From Methanobacterium formicicum DSM 3637 (GTDB taxonomy: Archaea > Methanobacteriota > Methanobacteria > Methanobacteriales > Methanobacteriaceae), in assembly GCF_000302455.1 (NCBI RefSeq), contig NZ_AMPO01000008.1, forward strand, positions 70,001 to 134,000: DNA of 64,000 nt. The letters run 5' to 3'. The translations under genes were made by a program, and so were the position numbers. The notes below the pieces were generated by a model. It saw only the letters and a list, made by a program, of their open reading frames with translations. It did not search any database and had not been told where the DNA came from. Position 1 is the stretch's first letter, and each line of letters opens with the position of its first letter. Positions 49,151 through 64,000 of the stretch are shown piece after piece.

Positions 49151-50170
49151 ATGGTAATTGCACTTATAGGAGTTTTAATAATTGCTTTAGTTATAGTAAT
49201 AAAATCAGCTGATATTTTTGTGGACAATATAGTAGAGATAGGGGGAGCTTTGGGTATATCCCAAATCATTTTGGGAGTAACTGCTTCTGCCATTGGTACA
49301 TCTCTTCCTGAGTTTGGATCAGCAGTAGTTGCATCATTAACTGGCAGTACTGATTTAGGTGTAGGAACTGTAATTGGTTCAAACATCTGGAACATAGCTG
49401 GTATTTTAGGAATATCTGCTGCTGTAGCTGGAATGATTCAAACAAATAAATCAGGATTACATCGGGATTGGCTGATGACTCTTATCACTGGTTTAATTCT
49501 TCTGTTTTTCATGTTATTTGGGGATATAAGTTGGCCTGCAGCGGTAGTGATGATTGTTGCGTACTGTTTCTACTTATGGATTTTAATTAAAGCACAGAAG
49601 AAACACAGTGATGAAACTAATCATCAGGATGAATACCAAGAAAAACAACTTAAAGAAAACAATAACTTAGAAGAATCCATTGAGGAAAAATCTGAAGAGA
49701 AGGTTGGGAAGAATGTTACTAAAAAAACATACCTGTATGTCCTTGGTGGTATAGCAGGATTAATTATTGGTTGCAGACTCCTGGTCTACAGTGCTGATGA
49801 ACTGGGCAGTATGTTTGGTATATCTGATATGGTAATGGGGCTATTTGTCCTGGCTGTTGGTACCAGTATACCTGAACTGGTGGTAACCTTAAGCTCGGCC
49901 ATGAAAGGACTCCACGATCTTTCACTGGGTACTGTACTTGGAAGTAACACCTTCAATATTCTTATTGGAATTGGAGTTCCTGCCTTGCTGTTGAATGTCC
50001 CGGTGGATAGAATTTCATTAACCTTTGATGCACCGGTCATGATCTTTGTAACAGTTCTGTTAATGGTTCTTATAAAGATGGGTAAAGGTAAATTAAATAG
50101 ATGGGGCGGCATAGTATTAATGATAACTTACATTGCTTATGCCCTAATCAGAATATTCATACTGGCTTAA
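49151..50170 (+). CDS. Ca2+/Na+ antiporter family membrane protein (YrbG-like)
   Basis: The 339-residue protein has about ten membrane segments and the two alpha-repeats of the cation exchanger family: GTSLPEFGSAVVASLTGSTDLGVGTVIGSNIWNI and GTSIPELVVTLSSAMKGLHDLSLGTVLGSNTFNI. A charged cytosolic loop (about residues 155-195) separates the halves. It exchanges Na+ or H+ for Ca2+ or another cation. ATG 49151 is preferred to TTG 49145 because GGTGAT then has normal spacing. Its link to Na+ bioenergetics is plausible. Confidence 0.9.
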   Translation: MVIALIGVLIIALVIVIKSADIFVDNIVEIGGALGISQIILGVTASAIGTSLPEFGSAVVASLTGSTDLGVGTVIGSNIWNIAGILGISAAVAGMIQTNKSGLHRDWLMTLITGLILLFFMLFGDISWPAAVVMIVAYCFYLWILIKAQKKHSDETNHQDEYQEKQLKENNNLEESIEEKSEEKVGKNVTKKTYLYVLGGIAGLIIGCRLLVYSADELGSMFGISDMVMGLFVLAVGTSIPELVVTLSSAMKGLHDLSLGTVLGSNTFNILIGIGVPALLLNVPVDRISLTFDAPVMIFVTVLLMVLIKMGKGKLNRWGGIVLMITYIAYALIRIFILA

Positions 50171-50181
50171 TAGGTGATAAA

Positions 50182-50613
50182 ATGTACGAAAAAATACTGG
50201 TAGCCACCATGGGCGAATACATGGATCCCATAATTGAGCATACTTTAGACATTATTCAGGAACGAGAAACCGAAGTAATAGGTATATACGTTGTGGAAAC
50301 TTCTGTACCATTTTTAACACCAAAAAAAGTTAAGGAAATGATGGTTACCGAGTTAACGGCTAAGGGTAAAGAAATTCTGGATAGTATGAAACAGGAATTC
50401 CAATCACCAACACATTACATGGTTAAATTCAGAGGAATAATGCGTGAGGGCAGCCCTGCTGATGAAATTGTAAAGGTTGCCGAAGATGAAGGTGTTGACC
50501 TGATAGTCTTGGGAACCGGTAAAAATATTGTGGACAAACGCCTGCTGGGTAGTGTTTCAGAAAAAGTGGTGCACTCGGCTCCCTGTACAGTACTCCTGGT
50601 GAGAACCAGTTAA
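50182..50613 (+). CDS. Universal stress protein (UspA family)
   Basis: The 143-residue protein has the UspA fold, with the ATP-binding pattern GTGKNIVDKRLLGSVSEKVVHSAPCTVLLV near the C-terminus. It begins MYEKILVATMGEYMDPIIEHTL. The true start is ATG 50182, after AGGTGAT. It is 11 bp after the exchanger gene, so the two are likely co-transcribed and it may regulate the exchanger. Confidence 0.9.
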   Translation: MYEKILVATMGEYMDPIIEHTLDIIQERETEVIGIYVVETSVPFLTPKKVKEMMVTELTAKGKEILDSMKQEFQSPTHYMVKFRGIMREGSPADEIVKVAEDEGVDLIVLGTGKNIVDKRLLGSVSEKVVHSAPCTVLLVRTS

Positions 50614-50862
50614 AAAAGATCCTAAACCAATTTAATGAGGAGAGATTCTTTATTATCCTTCTCCTTTTCACATTTTTTTACTCTTTTAATTGCTATTCTC
50701 ATTTAGTAAAGTTCACTTTCAATCCTTCCATTACTGAGCAGATTTTTAGACTCACCTATTTTATTACTATAAAAAGTTTGTTTTAACAATCAATTCACAA
50801 TGTTTATATTCATTTTCGATAAACTTAACTTGTATTAATATTATTAAATTGGGGGTATTAAG

Positions 50863-52335
<1,473 letters not shown>

Positions 52336-52577
52336 ATCATAAACAATACTATAAAGTGGAATATGGTTTTGGTGTTTATAATTCCAACTTATAACGCAGG
52401 AACCACATTCCAACACCTTAATTTTTTTATAAATATTATTTTGGCTAAAAAATCATGGATTATATTAAGAATAAATCTATTTAAATTAACTAAACAATTT
52501 TAAGAAAATAAACTATTTTAGGAACTAGGATCATATCTGATTTATCCAAGTTTGATCTTTTGGATTTAGTGATTGTC

Positions 52578-52862
52578 ATGAAAAGAGTTTTATGGTATTT
52601 GATTGCTGGTAGTAAAGGGGGGGTCAACAGAGCCAGAATAATCAAAACCCTGCATGATAGGCCATATAATGTCAATCAACTTTCTAAAGAACTTGATCTT
52701 GATTATAAAACCATTAAACATCATATGAAAGTCTTGGAAGAACATGATATTATTTTTAACTCCACCGGTGAGAAAAAATATGGGGCAATGTACTTTTTAT
52801 CAAATCGTATGGAAGAAAATTATTCTACCTTCTTAGACATTCTGAGTAAAATGAAAACCTAA
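52578..52862 (+). CDS. Winged-helix (ArsR-like) transcriptional regulator
   Basis: The 94-residue protein is a minimal winged helix, with GGVNRARIIKTLHDRPYNVNQLSKELDLDYKTIKHHMKVLEEHDII (about 18-62) and a C-terminal helix. Start is ATG 52578; TTG 52560 is an alternative, and no ribosome site is clear for either, so the mRNA may be leaderless. It is followed 76 bp later by a small membrane protein and likely controls this locus. Confidence 0.8.
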   Translation: MKRVLWYLIAGSKGGVNRARIIKTLHDRPYNVNQLSKELDLDYKTIKHHMKVLEEHDIIFNSTGEKKYGAMYFLSNRMEENYSTFLDILSKMKT

Positions 52863-52938
52863 AAAATTAAGTAGATAATTAAATCATTATGGAAAACAAT
52901 GGGATTATTATCCTTTAAATCAGTATAGAGGTGATGTG

Positions 52939-53331
52939 ATGCAAGTAGGAGGACCTGAAGTGCCCAAAGGGCCTGGATATCATGGAGGAAATGGAACCGA
53001 AACGGGTGGGGGAAATGGTACTGGGATGGGACCGATAAACTTTGATAACTCTCAACTCATTACCATTGATGTTGTGCTGGGAATTGCCAATATATGTCTT
53101 TTACTGATTTTACTGTACATGTACATAGGCAGTTACCGGAAATTCAAATCTCAATTCACCTTTGGCCTAGTTGCATTTGCCATGTTACTCCTCCTACAAA
53201 ATGCACTATTCACCGGATTTTTAATACTAAATGAAGGTTTCAAAGGTCCAGGAATGGGTAGCCCAATTTTCTTCTTAAATGTAATAGAATTTTTTGCCCT
53301 TTCTGTACTCATTGGAGTAACCAGAGAATAA
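52939..53331 (+). CDS. Small three-helix membrane protein, function unknown
   Basis: I do not recognise this 130-residue protein. It has a Gly/Pro/Asn-rich N-terminal stretch (about 1-35, GGNGTETGGGNGTGMG) and three membrane segments (about 40-62, 72-92, 105-128). The start ATG 52939 has GAGGTGAT upstream; the ORF could also begin at GTG 52936. It follows the winged-helix gene and may be co-transcribed. Confidence 0.7.
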   Translation: MQVGGPEVPKGPGYHGGNGTETGGGNGTGMGPINFDNSQLITIDVVLGIANICLLLILLYMYIGSYRKFKSQFTFGLVAFAMLLLLQNALFTGFLILNEGFKGPGMGSPIFFLNVIEFFALSVLIGVTRE

Positions 53332-53746
53332 GTTAAAATGGGGTATTATGAATGAATCTGGATAATCTTACATCCGGGAATCTTCATTTATTACCCGTTC
53401 CTTCATTTTTTTTATCATTAACTTCTTTTTATTAACTTTTTTAATTCCCTTTCTGATTTCTTAAATTTATCTATTTTCATTTAATAGGGTTTATTCTAAA
53501 AATCTATTGATATGGTAAAGATTTGGGTGTAAACTTGGAATAAGTATTTTTAAATAAATCCTTAATTTAGTAACAGAGCTAAAATAAAGTCTTAAAATAC
53601 GTACTGTTCGTATGGATGCTAATTTTCAAATCAAAAAATTAGAGAATTTAGACATTTTCTGTTGAAAAGTATTTACCCAAAAGAAGATGCCAACAGAATA
53701 TTTTGTAAAAAAATTAATTGAGAATTAAAAAAATAGAGGATTTTTC
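53332..53746. other. Gap with leader and operator for the 53747 gene
   Basis: This 415-bp stretch has no supported gene. TTTTTAAATAAAT (about 53547-53558) is a TATA candidate, and a TACGAAC-type palindrome follows at 53598. A run CATCCGGGAATC... near 53372 contains only weak stems. Confidence 0.5.
53598..53612 (+). promoter_or_regulatory. Near-palindrome TACGTACTGTTCGTA
   Basis: This 15-bp element matches the perfect palindrome TACGAACAGTTCGTA at 63939-63953 except at two positions. It is 40-50 bp after a TATA-like TTTAAATAAAT and thus just past the expected start of transcription of the 53747-54825 genes. The half-sites resemble those reported for the methanogen regulator MsvR, but in the opposite arrangement. 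Confidence 0.5.
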
Positions 53747-54079
53747 ATGATTTATGACATGATTATACCCACATTACCTTTTATAATGGGTTATTTATTC
53801 ACGTACAGCCTGTACAAGGTAAATTTAATAAAAAAAGCAATTCACATTAATGTATGGAACCTGATTATTCTGGTGGCTTTCATTGTCTCTGGAGGAGCAG
53901 GTTTCATTTTGATTATCTTACTTGAATTAGGGGTTTCAATCCCAATAAGTCCGGATTTACTCTATTGGCATGTGGAACTGGGATTAACTTTAGCTCTGGT
54001 AACAATTTTCCATTTGCATACTTACTGGAAGTCTTCAAGGGCCCTGTTTATCCCAGCTAAAAGGAGGTCAAGCCAATGA
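53747..54079 (+). CDS. Three-helix membrane protein with conserved His (DUF4405-like)
   Basis: The 110-residue protein has three membrane segments and ends with a His-rich pattern, WHVELGLTLALVTIFHLHTYW. The same pattern recurs in the next gene. It resembles small four-helix cytochrome-like or DUF4405 domains that bind heme with paired His, but heme binding is unproven, and Methanobacterium usually lacks cytochromes. Its stop overlaps the next ATG by four bases. Confidence 0.7.
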   Translation: MIYDMIIPTLPFIMGYLFTYSLYKVNLIKKAIHINVWNLIILVAFIVSGGAGFILIILLELGVSIPISPDLLYWHVELGLTLALVTIFHLHTYWKSSRALFIPAKRRSSQ

Positions 54080-54825
54080 AACTGAAGAAAAAACTGATCA
54101 CTGTCATTTCATCAGTTCCTTGGGTTGCGGCTGCTACCATGTCCACAGTCTGCGCTGCTGGCTGTCCCTATGGACGTACCTGTGCTTATCCTGGGCATTG
54201 TTCACGCTTCACGGATTCTGGTGGAGATGGAATATGTGATTTATCAGCGTCAGTTACCAGTAGCAATGTAAACACCGAAACAGCTTCCTCTTCAAGTTCT
54301 GGGGATACCAGTTCTTCAACAAGCACTGGTAGCTCTCCATCATCAACTTCAACTAATGGCCAATCTAGTAATGCTGCCGATACATATTCTGGAAATTCCA
54401 GTCCTGATGCAAACACCAACGCCAGCCCAGCAACTGATCCCGGAACTGGTCTGGACACAGGCAGTGTTCAAGGAGATCATGTAAATTACTTCCTTTTTCC
54501 AGTGAGCATTCTCCTGGTTCTGGCCTATCTGTTTACCCATTACCTTTTCAGTAAGGGCATCTTAAAACAGGGTACCCACCGGAGAATTTGGAACTTACTC
54601 CTGACTGCAGGATACCTGGGAACTGGAATTACCGGGGTAATACTGGTATTACTAATAAATATGGGTATTAGGACTGCATTAAATCAATCCATAACCTTTT
54701 GGCATGTGGAATTAGCTATTCTCATGTTTGTGGGGACCCTAATACATATTCATCTTTACAGGAAACCTTTCAAGAATATTTTCAAAGTTCTTTTGAGATT
54801 TAATACCTGGAAAAAAGCAGTATAA
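54076..54825 (+). CDS. Exported Cys-rich protein with DUF4405-like membrane domain
   Basis: The 249-residue protein has a signal-like N-terminus (about 5-25, ITVISSVPWVAAATMSTVCA), then a Cys motif CPYGRTCAYPGHCSRF followed by DSGGDGICD, which looks like a Ca2+-binding or metal loop. A Ser/Thr-rich linker (about 60-125) leads to a C-terminal membrane domain paralogous to the preceding protein, with HVELA...IHIHLY. The Cys/Asp motif with a DUF4405-like domain is known to me in bacterial membrane proteins of unknown electron-transfer role. No function is assigned. Confidence 0.72.
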   Translation: MKLKKKLITVISSVPWVAAATMSTVCAAGCPYGRTCAYPGHCSRFTDSGGDGICDLSASVTSSNVNTETASSSSSGDTSSSTSTGSSPSSTSTNGQSSNAADTYSGNSSPDANTNASPATDPGTGLDTGSVQGDHVNYFLFPVSILLVLAYLFTHYLFSKGILKQGTHRRIWNLLLTAGYLGTGITGVILVLLINMGIRTALNQSITFWHVELAILMFVGTLIHIHLYRKPFKNIFKVLLRFNTWKKAV

Positions 54826-54838
54826 CAGTTAAATGAGT

Positions 54839-54883
54839 GGGATTTTCAATAAATAATCCCTTATTCATCATGTTATTTTTTTT
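54839..54883 (+). terminator. Putative terminator after the 54076 gene
   Basis: GGGATT (54839-54844) and AATCCC (54855-54860) form a 6-bp stem, with a T-rich run (ending about 54883) downstream. Confidence 0.45.
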
Positions 54884-55066
54884 TACCTTTAGATAATGAC
54901 CTTTTTTACAGTGTTGCCCTTTTCAAATATAGCATATTATTTTTTACTGAATATCCATACAATAATATAGAATGTTCCGGCTAAACATGAACAGTAATAG
55001 AATAGAAGGTTAAAAAAAATCTTCACTGAAAGGAAATTATAAAAAACTCAAATCGCAGGGTTAAAA

Positions 55067-55663
<597 letters not shown>

Positions 55664-55667
55664 GGTA

Positions 55668-55943
<276 letters not shown>

Positions 55944-56512
55944 AATCCCATTACATCCTTACATTTTATCATTTTGAGTGTTCCATCCACTTATTTTGGA
56001 TTCTCGTTTTAAATTTAAACCTATTTAGGCCTATTTAAACTTATAAACCTATTTTAATACTAAACTTATATTTAAACCTCTATTTTAACTATTAAGTCTA
56101 TTAATACTGCATTTTAACTAAAACTCATTAAAATTTCAGCAATAATATAATTGATCTTTAATGCATAGTTTAGGTTCCATTTGGCCAAATATTAGTTCGT
56201 TCAGAATTAATTCATTTCAGATTTTTCATAACTTCATTTTCATCCATTTCATAGTTTCGTTTTTTCAAATAACTCATCTGTAACGTTTCATTTGCGTTTT
56301 GTCAACTCAAAAATTGGAATAAAACAGAAAAATGATTATAAAATGAAAAATACCAGATTGAAAACATTCATAAAATAAAAAATAAGTATGGATGGATAAA
56401 AAAGAGGTGGGAGGGGGAATCCTTAACTTATGCCTTTCTTTATTAAGTTAAGACCTTTTCCTTAAGTTAAGGCACTCTTCTTAAGTTAAGGCCCTTAAAG
56501 AGATACCCTCAA
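55944..56512. repeat. AT-rich gap with TTAAGTTAAG repeats near sufB
   Basis: This 569-bp convergent gap has the direct repeat TTAAGTTAAG at 56443-56452, 56462-56471 and 56481-56490, 19 bp apart. An inverse CCTTAACTTA lies at 56421-56430. Such DNA can form alternate hairpins that could end sufB transcription. The rest has low-complexity AAACCTATTT-type repeats (about 56018-56095). No gene is seen. Confidence 0.6.
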
Positions 56513-59460
<2,948 letters not shown>

Positions 59461-59461
59461 A

Positions 59462-61810
<2,349 letters not shown>

Positions 61811-61830
61811 ATATTTCTAAGAGGGTGAAT

Positions 61831-63073
<1,243 letters not shown>

Positions 63074-63102
63074 GTTCAAACAAAAACAAAACAGTAAATT
63101 TT

Positions 63103-63130
63103 GGTGGAAAATACTCCACCCCTCTTTTTT
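63103..63130 (+). terminator. Terminator of the mvh operon
   Basis: GGTGGA (63103-63108) pairs with TCCACC (63115-63120) across a 6-nt loop, and a T tract (63124-63130) follows, 30 bp after the mvhB stop. Confidence 0.75.
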
Positions 63131-63361
63131 ATTTTTAGAATTTTCTATTCAATTCACGTTTGATTTTAGATTACAATACTAATCGCTTATTTTAAGAGAT
63201 TAAAATTTATTTAAGAAATTAATTATTCTGAAGATTAAACCTTATTTTAATAAATTAAACCTTATTTTGGATTAAATACTTATTTAGGGCTATATGTGGA
63301 AATTTCAAAATTAATTAATAAAATAATAAATAAAATTTTCTGTATTTAGTTTTTACACTTC

Positions 63362-63559
63362 CTATTGGATTAAACTTTTTTCATCCACTTCTATGAAAAT
63401 ACTATGTTTTTCCAGGTCTAGTTCAACTATCTTCCCTTCTACAGTCATGCCCTGGTTTAAAATATCTACCATTTCTATACGGTCACCATAGATTTTCATG
63501 TGAATCACATCATCCATAAGTTTAGTTCCTTTGGTATCGTAAACAGTTGATTCGCACAT
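63362..63559 (-). CDS. CooT-family nickel-binding protein
   Basis: The 65-residue protein begins MCESTVYDTKGTKLMDDVIHMKIYGD, the CooT pattern with Cys at position 2, the nickel ligand in the bacterial CooT dimer. GAGGG lies 6 nt before the ATG at 63559; an in-frame start at 63628 would add 23 residues ahead of the conserved Met-Cys and is unlikely. It is convergent with the nickel hydrogenase operon. A role in nickel delivery to hydrogenase, MCR or another Ni enzyme is likely but not proven. Confidence 0.8.
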   Translation of the reverse strand: MCESTVYDTKGTKLMDDVIHMKIYGDRIEMVDILNQGMTVEGKIVELDLEKHSIFIEVDEKSLIQ

Positions 63560-64000
63560 TTTTTCCCTCTTTTTTAATTTAATACACACCCTATTAATTT
63601 CAGTTATCTTCACGGTATTTTTATACATCCATTTGTGTATATATTTTCCTGATGGACTTTTGTTTTTATAACGTTATTATGGTAACTTCGATGGAATTTT
63701 ATATTAAATTATATTTATTTATTTAAGTAATCACTAACATAATATTTATGAAATGGCATATTAATTAAACATTTTGTAATGTTTAGTTTTTACTATTTTT
63801 ATATTCAGTCTCAAAATTTTTATTATATCTTTTTGCATTATTCACTAAAAAGTCTTTTTTAACAGTTTTTTTATTTATCTCTAGTTTTAAGTGATTTTCA
63901 AACGTATAAACTTTCATTATTATATTATCATTAAAAAATACGAACAGTTCGTAGATATAGATTTAAATATTAAAGCACATTATAATTGTAACTAATAAAT
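63560..64000. other. AT-rich end of the window
   Basis: No gene is seen in this stretch. It contains the CooT-type promoter region on the minus strand and, near the right edge, a palindrome followed by TATA-like DNA, probably the promoter of a gene beyond the window. Confidence 0.5.
63939..63971 (+). promoter_or_regulatory. Palindrome TACGAACAGTTCGTA with adjacent TATA box
   Basis: TACGAACAGTTCGTA (63939-63953) is a perfect palindrome with 6-bp arms and a 3-bp centre. It is followed directly by TATA-like TTTAAATATT (63962-63971). It should control a plus-strand gene that begins beyond the window. It matches 13 of 15 positions of the element at 53598. Confidence 0.6.

Noticed and set aside
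50638..50665. AGGAGA/TCTCCT stem after the universal stress gene
   Set aside because: The arms are short with a loop of about 16 nt and little T tract, so it is too weak to call a terminator.
52371..52417. GGTGTT/AACACC inverted repeat with ATTCCAAC copies after mmp14
   Set aside because: The arms are only 6 bp with a long loop. The ATTCCAAC similarity to the mcr palindrome is a half-site and may be chance.

Overview
The window is from a hydrogenotrophic methanogenic archaeon of the order Methanobacteriales, most likely a mesophilic Methanobacterium. The main evidence is the contiguous block mcrBDCGA-mtrEDCBAFGH, the mvhDGAB hydrogenase operon ending in a 12-motif polyferredoxin, several methanogenesis marker genes (mmp7, mmp10, mmp14), and coenzyme genes cofG (F420), mptA (methanopterin) and comB (coenzyme M). 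Intergenic DNA is very AT-rich. Promoters look archaeal (A/T-rich TATA boxes) and most genes have GGAGG- or GGTGA-type ribosome binding sites. I saw no rRNA, tRNA, CRISPR array or insertion sequence.

Layout. 1-2.7 kb: nitroreductase and two response-regulator genes. 2.7-6.6 kb: coenzyme genes cofG and mptA with two conserved methanogen hypotheticals. 6.8-10 kb: an HDAC-like deacetylase and two regulators. 10-12.6 kb: a split, ferredoxin-fused glutamate synthase. 12.8-15.3 kb: three tandem membrane paralogues. 15.8-26.8 kb: housekeeping genes, including Trm1, a DegT-type aminotransferase, a thiouridylase-like PP-loop protein, a GTPBP1-like GTPase, TraB, comB and a TRAM protein. 27-30 kb: mmp7 and a metallophosphoesterase. 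30.4-35.9 kb: a metal/Fe-S cluster with a Cys-rich protein, two NifX-like proteins, an Mrp/NBP35 ATPase, two ferredoxin-MinD ATPases and a cation transporter fused to a NifX-like domain. 36-38.8 kb: two radical SAM genes, one of them mmp10. 39-48.9 kb: the mcr and mtr operons. 49-52.3 kb: Ca2+/Na+ exchanger, universal stress protein and mmp14. 52.5-54.8 kb: a winged-helix regulator and small membrane proteins with conserved His. 55-58.5 kb: cobY, a PRC-barrel protein and sufCB. 59-63.6 kb: mvhDGAB and a CooT-type nickel protein.

How it fits together. Mtr transfers the methyl group from tetrahydromethanopterin to coenzyme M with Na+ export. Mcr releases methane. Mvh supplies H2-derived electrons for heterodisulfide reduction, although hdrA is not in the window. 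Around this core lie genes that make the coenzymes (cofG, mptA, comB, cobY for the Mtr corrinoid), that modify or mature MCR (mmp10; roles of mmp7 and mmp14 less clear), and that supply Fe-S clusters and nickel (sufCB, NBP35, CooT).

The best candidates for something undescribed are the NifX/MinD/CDF cluster with a palindrome at its promoter, the winged-helix/membrane-protein locus at 52.5-54.8 kb with a TACGAAC-type palindrome that recurs at 63.9 kb, and a 19-bp palindrome next to the mcr TATA box. All functional assignments rest on reading motifs and recalled families; no database search was run.
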